DNA from: Pseudomonas sp. BGr12
Lineage (GTDB): Bacteria; Pseudomonadota; Gammaproteobacteria; Pseudomonadales; Pseudomonadaceae
Assembly: GCF_030272895.1 (NCBI RefSeq)
Contig: NZ_JALRNF010000008.1
Coordinates: forward strand, 62,001-126,000
DNA length: 64,000 nt
Reading direction: 5' to 3'
Shown here: piece by piece, positions 1 to 8,422 of the stretch
Layout of the letters: the number at the start of each line of letters is the position of its first letter
How positions within the stretch are numbered: the first letter of the stretch is position 1
Notes under the pieces: model-generated
Databases searched by the model: none
Seen by the model: only the letters and a program-made list of their open reading frames with translations
What the model was told of the DNA's origin: nothing
Translations under genes and position numbers: made by a program

Positions 1-133
1 CGGCTTCAAGTTGGCGCTGGATCAGTACCGAGGCACCAGGGGAAATGTTCCATTGCGCCTGCTGGTCCGCCGGGAAGCCCGGCAAGGCGGCAAAGGCAGG
101 AGACCAGCGAAACAGCGCGTAACGTCCACACAT
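1..133 (-). CDS. yedK: SRAP-domain (YedK/HMCES-type) abasic-site protein, N-terminal part
   Basis: The minus strand opens with ATG at 133 and encodes MCGRYALFRW followed by an N-I-S-P element near residue 32, then runs off the left edge after 44 codons. Cys2 directly after the initiator Met is the hallmark of SRAP proteins, which lose Met1 and form a thiazolidine crosslink with abasic sites in single-stranded DNA. The family is about 200-230 residues, so roughly four fifths of the gene lies outside the window. It starts 13 bp downstream of the DUF2007 stop, so co-transcription with the two small upstream genes is likely. I see no strong Shine-Dalgarno sequence. The family call rests on the N-terminus only. 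Confidence 0.85.
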   Translation of the reverse strand, partial: MCGRYALFRWSPAFAALPGFPADQQAQWNISPGASVLIQRQLEA

Positions 134-146
134 GGGGATAAAAAAC

Positions 147-407
147 CTAGCAAATCAGGGTGCCGGGGAGACTCTCCGGTTCGTCGCCAGCCAGTGGCTG
201 GGCGTCATTGTACGCGGCGATCAACTGGCGTGCGTATTCGGCCTGGTCGTCGGCGACCGCCAGGCCCAGCAGGCCCTGCATCGGCAGGTCGCCCATCGCC
301 CCCATCAGGTCGCGGCCGACCAGGTGTACCTGGACACCCTCGCTGCCGAGCATGCCGATCAGCATTTCAGCTTCCAACAGGTTTTCCGGCTCATAGATTC
401 GTTGCAT
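147..407 (-). CDS. DUF2007 small protein
   Basis: An 86-residue protein starting MQRIYEPENLLEAEMLIGML, with the pattern of DUF2007 (putative signal-transducing protein): a short ferredoxin-like fold whose helix follows the element LEAEMLIGMLGSEGVQVHL. Its ATG (407-405) overlaps the TGA stop of the upstream CPXCG gene as TGATG, so the two are translationally coupled. The longer reading frame to 440 would overlap that gene for no reason and is rejected. No catalytic residues are recognisable and the biological role is unknown. Confidence 0.8.
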   Translation of the reverse strand: MQRIYEPENLLEAEMLIGMLGSEGVQVHLVGRDLMGAMGDLPMQGLLGLAVADDQAEYARQLIAAYNDAQPLAGDEPESLPGTLIC

Positions 408-589
408 CAGTCGTTCTCGCCATAGACATCCAGCATCCATTCTCCATCGTGCACTTGAAGCACAAAGCGAATGGGCTTGCAGCAGACCTGACAGTCCTCG
501 ATGTACTCCTGGTCACCGCCGGACAGGTCCACCGTCGTCTCAACTTCTTCACCACAATAAGGACAATCGTAGTGTGCAGTCTCCAGCAT
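407..589 (-). CDS. CPXCG motif-containing cysteine-rich protein
   Basis: A 60-residue acidic protein with CPYCGEE near residue 9 and CQVCCKP near residue 34. The two CxxC pairs look like a zinc ribbon, which defines the CPXCG cysteine-rich family (function unknown, common in gammaproteobacteria). It is the first gene of a small operon with the DUF2007 gene (1-nt overlap) and the SRAP gene. A third cysteine in the second knuckle (CQVCC) is slightly unusual. Its start lies about 120 bp from the divergent acyltransferase gene, so the two share an upstream region. Confidence 0.85.
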   Translation of the reverse strand: MLETAHYDCPYCGEEVETTVDLSGGDQEYIEDCQVCCKPIRFVLQVHDGEWMLDVYGEND

Positions 590-710
590 CGCGGCCTCCG
601 GAGTGACTTGTGCGTATAATTGCCGGTCTATTTACAGGACCTGCGCGTGTTCGAGCCGTTTTTCGGACCCCGGCCCTACCTATTACCCTAGCCGTTTCCA
701 ACAAGAGAGC

Positions 711-1871
711 ATGATGGGCGAATTCGATGCCATCCGACCGTACGACGACGCTGAGGTCCCTGCCGTTCTGGCACGCCTGCTCAGCGACCCGGCATTCCTC
801 GATATCCTCACCCACTTTCGCTTCCCGCGCATGGCCGGGGCCTTCGGCTGGCTGCTCAAGCCGCTGATCGCCCGACGCCTGCGCAAAGAGTTCGCCGGGG
901 TCAGCTGTGTCTCGACCCTGCAGGACAAGGTCGAGTTCTACGTCGACCATACCATCGAGCGCGCCACCGATGGTGTCACCTACACCGGCGTCGAGTTGCT
1001 CAAGTCCGGCACCGCCTACCTGTTCCTGGCCAACCACCGTGACATCGTCATGGACCCGGCGTTCGTCAACTACGCCGTGTACCACGCCGGCCTGCCGACG
1101 CCGCGGATCGCCATCGGCGACAACCTGCTGCAAAAGCCGTTCGTCAGCGACATGATGCGCCTGAACAAGAGCTTCATCGTCCACCGTTCGATCACCGGTC
1201 GCCGGGAGAAGCTCGCGGCCTACCAGTTGCTCTCGGCCTACATCAACCATTCGATCCGCAACGACGGCCAGTCGATCTGGATCGCCCAGGCCGAAGGCCG
1301 GGCCAAGGATGGTGACGATCGCACCGATTCGGCAATCCTGAAAATGTTCCACATGAGCCGCAAGGACGAGCCTTTCGGTGCGGTCATCCAGGGCCTGAAC
1401 CTGAGCCCGGTATCGATCAGCTACGAATACGACCCTTGCGACCAGGCCAAGGCCCGCGAGCTGTACATCCGCGCCACCACTGGCAGCTACAGCAAGGCGC
1501 CGGGCGAGGACGACCTGAGCATCGCCCAGGGCATCACCGGCTACAAAGGTCGGGTACACATCAACTTCGCCCCGCCGGTCACGGCTTTCTTCGAAGACAC
1601 CAAGCAGCTGGCGGCGGAGATCGATCGGCAGATCCTCGGTGGCTACCGCTTGTTCCCGGTGCATTACCTGGCGTATGCGCAGTGGGCCGATGCCGATCCG
1701 GCGCTGGAAGTGCCCAAGGCCGCCACGCTGTTCCCGGCCGATGAGCTGGCCCGTGCCCAGGCCGAGTGGCAGCGCCGCCTGGACGCTTGCCCCGCGATAG
1801 GGGTTCACACCCAGGTGCTGAACCAGGACAGCAGCAGGGCCAGGGCCAGGAAGGCAAAGCCCAGGATGTAG
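711..1871 (+). CDS. 1-acyl-sn-glycerol-3-phosphate acyltransferase family protein
   Basis: A 386-residue protein with the acyltransferase signature NHRDIVMDP at residues 108-116 and a second block AQAEGRAKDGDDR near 195. In this subfamily the catalytic His and Asp are separated by five residues rather than the classical four of NHX4D PlsC. It probably acylates a lysophospholipid or related acceptor; the true substrate is not evident. No signal peptide and few hydrophobic stretches suggest a cytosolic or peripheral enzyme. The start is ATGATG at 711 behind AAGAGAG; the frame is open back to 603 but that part lacks coding character. The 3' end runs 67 bp into the convergent small membrane-protein gene. 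Confidence 0.85.
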   Translation: MMGEFDAIRPYDDAEVPAVLARLLSDPAFLDILTHFRFPRMAGAFGWLLKPLIARRLRKEFAGVSCVSTLQDKVEFYVDHTIERATDGVTYTGVELLKSGTAYLFLANHRDIVMDPAFVNYAVYHAGLPTPRIAIGDNLLQKPFVSDMMRLNKSFIVHRSITGRREKLAAYQLLSAYINHSIRNDGQSIWIAQAEGRAKDGDDRTDSAILKMFHMSRKDEPFGAVIQGLNLSPVSISYEYDPCDQAKARELYIRATTGSYSKAPGEDDLSIAQGITGYKGRVHINFAPPVTAFFEDTKQLAAEIDRQILGGYRLFPVHYLAYAQWADADPALEVPKAATLFPADELARAQAEWQRRLDACPAIGVHTQVLNQDSSRARARKAKPRM

Positions 1872-2065
1872 TAGAAGCGGTTGATACGCTGGGTCATGCC
1901 GTCGACCACTGCTTCATCGCTTGGCGCGCCCGCCAGCGCTTGCGCTTCACGGCGCCGGGCACTGTGCAGCAGCAGGCCGCCGGGGCAGGTAATCACCAGC
2001 GCCAGCAGGTTGATCAGCTTGGCCGGATGGGCGGCGATCAGCCCCCAGAGCATTTGCAGCGACAT
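1805..2065 (-). CDS. Small two-helix membrane protein
   Basis: An 86-residue protein with two hydrophobic segments, about residues 16-34 (INLLALVITCPGGLLLHS) and 64-85 (YYILGFAFLALALLLSWF), joined by a charged linker. The start ATG at 2065 is preceded by GAGG at good spacing. It resembles conserved inner-membrane proteins of pseudomonads without known function. Its last 22 codons lie antisense to the 3' end of the acyltransferase gene. Confidence 0.65.
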   Translation of the reverse strand: MSLQMLWGLIAAHPAKLINLLALVITCPGGLLLHSARRREAQALAGAPSDEAVVDGMTQRINRFYYILGFAFLALALLLSWFSTWV

Positions 2066-2226
2066 TACAGAACCTCGAATTCAACCATCGACACACTCGA
2101 CACGGCGGGCATTCTACCCAAGCCGTGCGTCGATTCCCGCCCTTTTCGACCAATGACGGCCCGCGTCATACGATCGTCATGCAAACACGCCACCCTGTCG
2201 GCCTTCGTCATCAAAGGGAGCTTGTC

Positions 2227-2433
2227 ATGCTGCACGCCGAAAACCAGGACCGTCTTTATCTGATCGCCCAGAGCGATGAACAGCAGGCGCTGATCGACGG
2301 CCTGGCCTTCAACGTCCAGGACCGCCAGTGGCTGGTGTACTGCGCCCTCGGCGGGCATCCCCACGACGACCTGCCCGAGGTCGATGGCGCGACCGGCATC
2401 AGCCTGCTGGATTTCTACGTCGAAGCGGCCTGA
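2227..2433 (+). CDS. Conserved hypothetical protein
   Basis: A 68-residue acidic soluble protein beginning MLHAENQDRLYLIAQSDEQQ. The start at 2227 follows AAGGGAG with 7-nt spacing; in-frame ATGs at 2125 and 2179 lack this. No signal peptide or known motif is visible. It is monocistronic, ending just before a strong bidirectional terminator. I do not recognise a function. Confidence 0.6.
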   Translation: MLHAENQDRLYLIAQSDEQQALIDGLAFNVQDRQWLVYCALGGHPHDDLPEVDGATGISLLDFYVEAA

Positions 2434-2445
2434 ACCCGAGCACAA

Positions 2446-2482
2446 AAAAGCCCGATGCCGGCAACCCCGGCATCGGGCTTTT
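2446..2482. terminator. Bidirectional Rho-independent terminator
   Basis: A perfect 16-bp stem (AAAAGCCCGATGCCGG and its complement) with a 5-nt loop. The A-run on one side and T-run on the other serve both converging genes, the 68-residue protein and the YajG-type lipoprotein. Confidence 0.9.
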
Positions 2483-2495
2483 CATCAGCGGGGGC

Positions 2496-3080
2496 TTATT
2501 CGCCGAGGATCTGGCCGATGGCCTGGTCCTTGAATACACGGGTCAGCGCATCGCTGAGCACGTCACCCACCAGCTTGGTGTTGGTTTCCTGGTTCGGCGC
2601 CATGCCGAAACGCTGGTCCAGCGAGGCACCGTAGCGGCCGCTGTAGCGGCGGTTGGCGTTGGACACGTCGGCACGGAAGGTGGCGCCGATGGTGGCTTCG
2701 GTCACGTACAGGCCTTCCTTGGGCGACTGGTACTTGAGCTCGGCCAGGGTCAGGGTCAGCTGCGGCGCGTTGTAGGCGTTGGGCGTCGGGGTAAAGCCCA
2801 AGAGGCGCACGGCGGCTTCGGCCTGGGCCTGCAGCTTGGGCAGCAGGTCGTTGCCGGTCACGGTGATGGCGCTGGTTTCAGGGTACATGCCGCCACGGGT
2901 GCCCAGGGTTTGCGAAGCGCGACCGTCGACCACCTTGACCACTACCGGCTGGCCGTGGCCGACCGGCGCCAGCTGGGCGGTGAGTTTCGGTTGCGGGCTG
3001 AGTTGTTGCGGACTGTGGGCACAACCGACCAGCGTCAGGCTGGTCACCGCGATCAAACCGAACAACAAACGTTGCAACAT
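2496..3080 (-). CDS. YajG family lipoprotein
   Basis: A 194-residue precursor with a lipoprotein signal MLQRLLFGLIAVTSLTLVGC, giving a lipidated Cys20 after cleavage in LVGC. The mature domain (VVVKVVDGRAS, then repeated beta-rich elements) fits the YajG family of outer-membrane lipoproteins of unknown role. The start at 3080 is preferred because GGAGA sits 7 nt upstream; ATG at 3086 abuts the ribosome-binding site. The open frame continues to 3197 but without a better signal. The residue after Cys is Ala, so outer-membrane sorting by Lol is expected. Confidence 0.8.
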   Translation of the reverse strand: MLQRLLFGLIAVTSLTLVGCAHSPQQLSPQPKLTAQLAPVGHGQPVVVKVVDGRASQTLGTRGGMYPETSAITVTGNDLLPKLQAQAEAAVRLLGFTPTPNAYNAPQLTLTLAELKYQSPKEGLYVTEATIGATFRADVSNANRRYSGRYGASLDQRFGMAPNQETNTKLVGDVLSDALTRVFKDQAIGQILGE

Positions 3081-3257
3081 GCTCATCTCTCCAGAATAGG
3101 CAGCAAAGGCCGCCAGTATAACCAGCACGACGCGGCCCAGCCATCGGCGTGCCATTAGCGAATAAGACAGGCGCGAACGCTGCCGGTTCGCTGTCACAAT
3201 CGTTTCATCGCCCTGTGGCTATGCTGGCGCCCAGCACACGCCATGAGGGAGTACACC

Positions 3258-3491
3258 ATGTCCCGGTTCTGGACATTCCTGTTCGGTCGCCCGCCCACCC
3301 GCACGTTCGTCCGTCTCGACAGCCGTGGCCATTGCCTGGCCTTCAAGCAATGCGCCAAACGCCCTGATGGCAGCGACTGGGTGCAGATCGACGAAATTCG
3401 CCTCGCCTGGCTGGGTCAGCCGCTGCCCGCCAGCGCACGAATCTGCCCACCGGCCCGCGGCAACTGGGTACAGCGCAGCATGGCCGCCTGA
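3258..3491 (+). CDS. Hypothetical protein
   Basis: A 77-residue basic protein, MSRFWTFLFGRPPTRTFVRL..., read from ATG 3258 behind GAGGGAG. Its composition (a Trp-rich beta pattern such as DWVQIDEIRLAWLG) is protein-like and GC3 is high, so it is probably real. No family is recognised. It precedes a 605-bp stretch without a clear gene. Confidence 0.55.
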   Translation: MSRFWTFLFGRPPTRTFVRLDSRGHCLAFKQCAKRPDGSDWVQIDEIRLAWLGQPLPASARICPPARGNWVQRSMAA

Positions 3492-4096
3492 CCTTGCGTC
3501 AATAAAAGTCGCTAATAAAGATCATTTCTGCCCGAGACATCGTTATAATCTCCCCCCGATTATAAGGACGTCTCCTGATCGGGCCTCGCAGCACCGCCAA
3601 TGTCGACCATTGCGCATCCTCCGCACCGCCCACAGAGAGCCTTCCACACAGGTCTTGCACACGTCAGCGCGCCTGCGTCATCCGGCTCCTGCCCTGCATG
3701 AACCTGCCAGGTCTGCCATCGCGCAGTCCTTTTTGAGGTTCACGTCTCCAAAAGAGCGTGAAAAAACGGGTTTTCACAACTTCACGAGAGTGTGGCGAGC
3801 AATGAACAGTCTGGCATGTGCAAAAGCACCTAAAGTGTCCCGAACAGCCCTGAACAGCTGGCAACAGCGCTCATCCAGGATGAGTGACTGAGGCCGGTCC
3901 ATAACGCACGACGGACACCTTGACCATAAGTCGAATTGCCGCACCGGTCTTAAAATGCGTTCATAGGCAACGCAAAGCCCGTTTGGCGGTGTCCGCTGAA
4001 GTTGCAAAACCTGCGAAGAATCGGACATGGCGATCCTGGCCAAGCCAGGGATCCTATGCTGTCAATTTGGTGCTGTAGATTTTGGAGACGCGTTAA
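3492..4096. other. 605-bp intergenic region upstream of mqo
   Basis: No convincing gene is seen. At 3543-3565 there is a perfect inverted repeat TTATAATC-N7-GATTATAA, so a TATAAT-like -10 element occurs on both strands. At 3758-3777 GTGAAAA and TTTTCAC face each other around a 6-nt loop. A 29-codon ORF (3802-3891) beginning MNSLACAKAPK has a poor ribosome site and is not called. The stretch may be a long mqo leader, a small RNA, or both. Confidence 0.5.
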
Positions 4097-5602
4097 ATGG
4101 CGCAGAACGAAGCAGTCGATGTAGTACTGGTAGGGGCAGGCATCATGAGTGCCACCCTGGCCGTACTGCTCAAGGAACTCGACCCGGCAATCAAGCTGGA
4201 AGTCGTCGAGTTGATGGATTCGGGTGCCGCGGAAAGTTCCAACCCGTGGAACAACGCCGGGACCGGCCATGCCGGGCTGTGTGAACTGAACTACACGCCG
4301 CAGGCCGCCGACGGCAGCATCGACATCAAGAAAGCGGTGCACATCAATACCCAGTTCGAGGTATCCCGGCAGTTCTGGGCCTACCTGAGCAAGAAGGGTG
4401 CGTTCAGCTCGACACGGGCGTTCATCAACCCCGTGCCGCACCTGAGCTACGTCGAAGGCGAAAAAGGCATCGACTTCCTGAAGAAGCGTTTCGAGCTGCT
4501 CAAGCAGCACCACGCCTTCGCCGACATGGAATACACCGAAGACAAGTCGGTGATGAACGAGTGGATGCCGCTGATGATGCCTGGTCGCCCTGCCGACCAG
4601 AAAATCGCCGCCACCCGCGTCATCAAAGGCACCGACGTCAACTTCGGCGCCCTGACCAACAAGCTGCTCAAGCACCTGGCCAGCGCCCCGGACGCCCAGG
4701 TCAAGTACTGCAAGCGTGTCACCGGCCTGCGCCGTAACGGCAGCGGCTGGACCGTCAGCCTCAAGGACGTCAACAGCGGCGCCAGCCGTGAACTCGACGC
4801 CCGCTTCGTGTTCCTCGGCGCCGGCGGCGCGGCCCTGCAGCTGCTGCAGCAGTCGGGCATCGAGGAAAGCAAGGGCTTTGGCGGCTTCCCGGTCAGCGGC
4901 CAGTGGCTGCGTTGCGACAACCCGGACGTGGTCAAGAAACACCAGGCCAAGGTCTACAGCCAGGCTGCGGTAGGTTCGCCACCGATGTCGGTGCCGCACC
5001 TGGACACCCGCGTCGTCGACGGCAAGACCTCGCTGCTGTTCGGCCCCTACGCCGGCTTCACCACCAAGTTCCTCAAGCACGGCTCGTTCCTCGACCTGCC
5101 GCTGTCGGTACGCATGGGCAACATCGGCCCGATGCTCGCCGTGGCCCGCGACAACATGGACCTGACCAAGTACCTGGTCAGCGAAGTGATGCAGTCGATG
5201 GAGCAGCGCATGGAATCCCTGCGCCGCTTCTACCCCGAGGCGAAAGCCGAGGACTGGCGCCTGGAAGTGGCTGGCCAGCGCGTGCAGATCATCAAGAAAG
5301 ACCCGAAAAAAGGCGGCATCCTGCAGTTCGGTACCGAACTGGTGGCGGCCAAGGACGGCACCCTGGCCGCCCTGCTGGGTGCATCCCCAGGTGCCTCGGT
5401 GACCGTGTCGATCATGCTCGAGCTGATCGAACGCTGCTTCCCCGAGAAAACCAAGGGTGCCTGGGCAGGCAAGCTCAAGGAAATCTTCCCGGCCCGGGAA
5501 AAGGTCCTGGCTGCCGATGCCGCGCTGTACCACAAGATCAGCGCCCACAACGACGAGGCCCTGGGCCTGGTCGAAAACAGCCCGGCGCAGCACTACGCGT
5601 AA
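4097..5602 (+). CDS. mqo: Malate:quinone oxidoreductase
   Basis: A 501-residue peripheral membrane flavoenzyme that oxidises malate to oxaloacetate and passes electrons to quinone, bypassing NAD-malate dehydrogenase in the TCA cycle. The N-terminal [16 protein letters not shown] (residues 10-25) is the FAD-binding Rossmann element typical of Mqo. [20 protein letters not shown] (residues 45-64) and the C-terminal [18 protein letters not shown] are family hallmarks. Length matches the family. ATG 4097 has GGAG 9 nt upstream. The gene is monocistronic with a strong terminator right after the stop. Confidence 0.97.
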   Translation: MAQNEAVDVVLVGAGIMSATLAVLLKELDPAIKLEVVELMDSGAAESSNPWNNAGTGHAGLCELNYTPQAADGSIDIKKAVHINTQFEVSRQFWAYLSKKGAFSSTRAFINPVPHLSYVEGEKGIDFLKKRFELLKQHHAFADMEYTEDKSVMNEWMPLMMPGRPADQKIAATRVIKGTDVNFGALTNKLLKHLASAPDAQVKYCKRVTGLRRNGSGWTVSLKDVNSGASRELDARFVFLGAGGAALQLLQQSGIEESKGFGGFPVSGQWLRCDNPDVVKKHQAKVYSQAAVGSPPMSVPHLDTRVVDGKTSLLFGPYAGFTTKFLKHGSFLDLPLSVRMGNIGPMLAVARDNMDLTKYLVSEVMQSMEQRMESLRRFYPEAKAEDWRLEVAGQRVQIIKKDPKKGGILQFGTELVAAKDGTLAALLGASPGASVTVSIMLELIERCFPEKTKGAWAGKLKEIFPAREKVLAADAALYHKISAHNDEALGLVENSPAQHYA

Positions 5603-5613
5603 CGCACCGGCAT

Positions 5614-5641
5614 AAAAAAACGCCCTTCGGGGCGTTTTTTT
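5614..5641 (+). terminator. Rho-independent terminator of mqo
   Basis: A CGCCC-TTCG-GGGCG stem with the stable UUCG tetraloop, flanked by seven A and seven T. It can work in both directions and also serves the convergent PA4642-like gene. Confidence 0.95.
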
Positions 5642-5656
5642 ATGGGCGCCTGGCGA

Positions 5657-5944
5657 TCAGCCGCGGGCCTTTTCGATGATCTCGATGTAGTCAGCGGCGT
5701 TGCGCTGGTCCTGGATCAGATCGACGAAGGTCTTGCCGTGCTCGTCCTTGCCGTCCACATCCAGGCCCGCCTCGACGAAGAAGCCGACAAAACGCTCGAA
5801 GTCATCGATGCGCAGGCCACGGTAGGCCTTGACCAGCTTGTGCAGCGACGGGGACGTGGCATCCGCCGGTTCGAACTGCAGGAAGGATTTGACGTACTCG
5901 TCGCTGATCTCATCCCCAATCACTTGCTTCTTGTCTTTACGCAT
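5657..5944 (-). CDS. PA4642-like conserved protein
   Basis: A 95-residue soluble protein, MRKDKKQVIGDEISDEYVKS, of a Pseudomonas-wide family without assigned function. The core LHKLVKAYRGLRIDDFERFV and the C-terminal ANKYRIN-like element GLDVDGKDEHGKTFVDLI suggest a short helical repeat protein. The start at 5944 follows GGAG with 6-nt spacing; upstream in-frame ATGs lack a ribosome site. Confidence 0.75.
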   Translation of the reverse strand: MRKDKKQVIGDEISDEYVKSFLQFEPADATSPSLHKLVKAYRGLRIDDFERFVGFFVEAGLDVDGKDEHGKTFVDLIQDQRNAADYIEIIEKARG

Positions 5945-6014
5945 TGCCGACTCCAACTGAACCATCACGGACATTTTCACGGGCCGGCAGTGTACCCCTG
6001 CCCGGCACGCCGGC

Positions 6015-6482
6015 TCAACGCGCGCGTACCGCTCCGGTGTGCAGATCGGCCCAGACATGGCCGTTGGCATAGCTGAGGAACTGCACATACACGGTGTCGT
6101 TGCGCAGCAGGTCGAGAATCACCCGGTATTGGCTGATCGGGTAGTTGAGGCTGAGGATCTTGCGCTGCTCGTCGAACACCGGCTTCTTCAGGCTTTTGCT
6201 CTCGGCGTCGAAACTGATCAGCACCTGGCGCACCGTCGCGCCTTTGCTCAGGGGCTTGCCCTTGAGGCGCAGGACCAGGGGTGACGTCACCGGGATCGGC
6301 TGCTGGTTGGACTGACGCTGGTTGCCCACCACCACCGAGTACTCGGTGACCTGGAGCAGTTGCTGGGATTGCGGGGTTTCCTGGCGCAGGGACAGGTCGT
6401 CCGGCGGCAGGAACTGGCTGTGCAGGGGCGCAGCAGCCAGTGGCATGCTCAACACGAGAAGCAGGGGGACAATCGCACGCAT
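6015..6482 (-). CDS. Secreted conserved protein
   Basis: A 155-residue protein with a Sec signal peptide (MRAIVPLLLVLSMPLAAA, cleavage near residue 18-20) and a beta-rich mature part, so it is periplasmic or exported. AAGGAG precedes ATG 6482. No catalytic motif is seen. It sits beside the PA4642-like gene in the same direction, 70 bp apart, so co-transcription is possible. Confidence 0.65.
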   Translation of the reverse strand: MRAIVPLLLVLSMPLAAAPLHSQFLPPDDLSLRQETPQSQQLLQVTEYSVVVGNQRQSNQQPIPVTSPLVLRLKGKPLSKGATVRQVLISFDAESKSLKKPVFDEQRKILSLNYPISQYRVILDLLRNDTVYVQFLSYANGHVWADLHTGAVRAR

Positions 6483-6535
6483 GACAGGCTCCTTGGGGCG
6501 GCCTGGCACTTTAGCATGAGAATCTTGTGGGCTCA

Positions 6536-6579
6536 TCGCGGGGCAAGCCCGCTCCTACAGGAGCAGGCTTGCCCCGCGA
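6536..6579. repeat. REP palindrome pair
   Basis: Two facing copies of the pseudomonad REP core (TCGCGGGGCAAGCCCGCTCC and its complement) with a very short spacer, forming one long hairpin. It lies between the secreted-protein gene and the cupin gene. Confidence 0.95.
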
Positions 6580-6583
6580 ACAT

Positions 6584-7057
6584 TCAGGCGAACTGCGCGC
6601 GCATCCAGGCCTGGTACTCGGCCACGCCCGGCTCGCCCTCACGTGGCGCCCAGTTGGCCTGCTCACCCTCGCCAATCGGCCGATACGGGCCGGACTTGCA
6701 TTCGAACATCATGCTATCCGCTTCCAGCACCACCAGGCCATGGAAGGTACCCGGAGCCAGATCGACGCCCAGGCAATCGCCGCCCGCTTCGAGCACCCGC
6801 TTGTCCAGCACGGCGCCCTGCTCATCGAAGATCAGCAGGCCCAGCTTGCCGCGCAACACGATCAGGCACTCCGCCTTATCGTCGGACAGGTGACGGTGTG
6901 GCGGGATGTAGGTGGACGGTTGCAGCCCTACCGCCATGCGGTGGCAAGGCTCTTCCATTTCATGGAAGTTATGGTGCTGGCGGCCACGTGGGCTGGCTGA
7001 CGACTTGGCGGCCAGCTCGGCAAACAACGACTGGTCGAGAAATCCGGGCTGGCGCAT
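6584..7057 (-). CDS. WbuC-type cupin metalloprotein
   Basis: A 157-residue cupin-fold protein. The segment STYIPPHRHLSDDKAECLIV supplies the metal-ligand pattern HxH...E, and GTFHGLVVLE the second cupin motif. WbuC proteins occur in O-antigen loci and elsewhere; the reaction is unknown. The ATG at 7057 lies 4 bp after the hpt stop, so it is the second gene of an hpt operon. An upstream in-frame start at 7090 would overlap hpt and is not used. Confidence 0.75.
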   Translation of the reverse strand: MRQPGFLDQSLFAELAAKSSASPRGRQHHNFHEMEEPCHRMAVGLQPSTYIPPHRHLSDDKAECLIVLRGKLGLLIFDEQGAVLDKRVLEAGGDCLGVDLAPGTFHGLVVLEADSMMFECKSGPYRPIGEGEQANWAPREGEPGVAEYQAWMRAQFA

Positions 7058-7061
7058 GGTG

Positions 7062-7619
7062 TTAGAGTCCTTTGACGGCGAAGATGCCATTGGCGTTACG
7101 CCAGTAGCCTTTGTAGTCCATACCGTAACCGAAAACGTAGCGGTCGACGCAGCTCAGGCCACAGAAATCGGCCTTGAGCTCGGCGCTGGCCTTGCGGTCG
7201 TGGTCCTTGTCGATCAGTACCGCAGTGTGCACGGCACGGGCGCCGGCATGCTTGCAGAAGTCGATGATGGCGCTGAGGGTGTGACCCTCGTCGAGGATGT
7301 CGTCGATGATCAGCACGTCGCGATCGATGAACGAGACTTCCGGCTTGGCTTTCCAGAATAGGTCGCCGCCGCTGGTCTGATTGCGATAGCGAGTGGCGTG
7401 CAGGTAGGAAGACTCCAGCGGGAACTGCAGGTGCGTCAGCAGCTTGCCGGCGAAGATCAGGCCACCGTTCATCACGCAGAACACCACCGGGTTGCGCTCG
7501 GCGAGCACGTCGCTGATCTGCGCGCCAACGCGGGCAATGGCGGCCTCGACTTCGGCTTCGGTGTACAGGCAGTCAGCCTCTCGCATGACTTGACGGATAT
7601 GCTCGAGATCAGCGGACAT
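7062..7619 (-). CDS. hpt: Hypoxanthine-guanine phosphoribosyltransferase
   Basis: A 185-residue type I phosphoribosyltransferase converting hypoxanthine or guanine plus PRPP to IMP or GMP. The PRPP loop is VLIIDDILDEGHTL (about residues 96-109), and VFCVMNGGLIFAGKLL is the loop-I region. The C-terminal VDRYVFGYGMDYKGYWRN element carries purine-binding aromatic residues. ATG 7619 follows GGAGAG. The gene is divergent from upp, so purine and pyrimidine salvage are back to back. Confidence 0.92.
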   Translation of the reverse strand: MSADLEHIRQVMREADCLYTEAEVEAAIARVGAQISDVLAERNPVVFCVMNGGLIFAGKLLTHLQFPLESSYLHATRYRNQTSGGDLFWKAKPEVSFIDRDVLIIDDILDEGHTLSAIIDFCKHAGARAVHTAVLIDKDHDRKASAELKADFCGLSCVDRYVFGYGMDYKGYWRNANGIFAVKGL

Positions 7620-7781
7620 GGCGCTCTCCAGGGGCTGCAATTGAGAAAAGCGGGCAAAGGTACGCATCCGGCGACGCCAGATCAAGCATTTATGGACTAA
7701 CGTCCAGAATGCGTAAGGACACACGCGGCTGAATAGATTAATCTACCGCGGTTTTTTTGCCCGCCCCCCGGAGCCTTCCCT

Positions 7782-8420
7782 ATGCCTACCCGTGAGATCC
7801 GCCACCCGCTGATCCGTCACAAGCTCGGCCTGATGCGCCGTGCCGATATCAGCACCAAGAACTTTCGCGAACTCGCCCAGGAAGTCGGCACGCTCCTGAC
7901 CTACGAGGCCACCAAGGACCTGCCGCTCGAAACCTACGAAATCGAAGGCTGGTGCGGCCCGGTCCAGGTCGAGAAGATCGCCGGTAAGAAGATTACTGTA
8001 GTACCGATCCTGCGTGCCGGCATCGGCATGCTCGACGGCGTGCTCAGCCTGATCCCGGGCGCCAAGGTCAGTGCCGTGGGTGTCGCCCGCAACGAGGAAA
8101 CCCTCGAAGCGCACACCTACCTGGAAAAGCTCGCCCCGGAAATCGACGAGCGCCTGGCACTGATCATCGACCCGATGCTGGCCACCGGCGGCTCGATGGT
8201 CGCCACCATCGACCTGCTCAAGAAAGCCGGCTGCAAGGACATCCGCGCCATGGTGCTGGTTGCCGCGCCCGAAGGCATTGCCGTGGTCGAGAAAGCGCAC
8301 CCGGACGTGCAGATCTACACCGCCTCGATCGACGAGCGCCTGAACGAGCACGGTTACATCATTCCTGGCCTGGGCGATGCCGGCGACAAGATCTTCGGCA
8401 CCAAGCAGAAGGACGCCTGA
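7782..8420 (+). CDS. upp: Uracil phosphoribosyltransferase
   Basis: A 212-residue enzyme making UMP from uracil and PRPP. The PRPP-binding signature [10 protein letters not shown] is at residues 130-139, and the uracil-binding end [16 protein letters not shown] is intact. Length matches bacterial Upp. The stop is 2 bp before the uraA start, a compact salvage operon that couples uptake with phosphoribosylation. Confidence 0.97.
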   Translation: MPTREIRHPLIRHKLGLMRRADISTKNFRELAQEVGTLLTYEATKDLPLETYEIEGWCGPVQVEKIAGKKITVVPILRAGIGMLDGVLSLIPGAKVSAVGVARNEETLEAHTYLEKLAPEIDERLALIIDPMLATGGSMVATIDLLKKAGCKDIRAMVLVAAPEGIAVVEKAHPDVQIYTASIDERLNEHGYIIPGLGDAGDKIFGTKQKDA

Positions 8421-8422
8421 CC

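Noticed and set aside
3802..3891. A 29-codon ORF upstream of mqo
   Set aside because: Poor ribosome-binding site, and the frame is open only by chance length. Kept as a note, not a gene.
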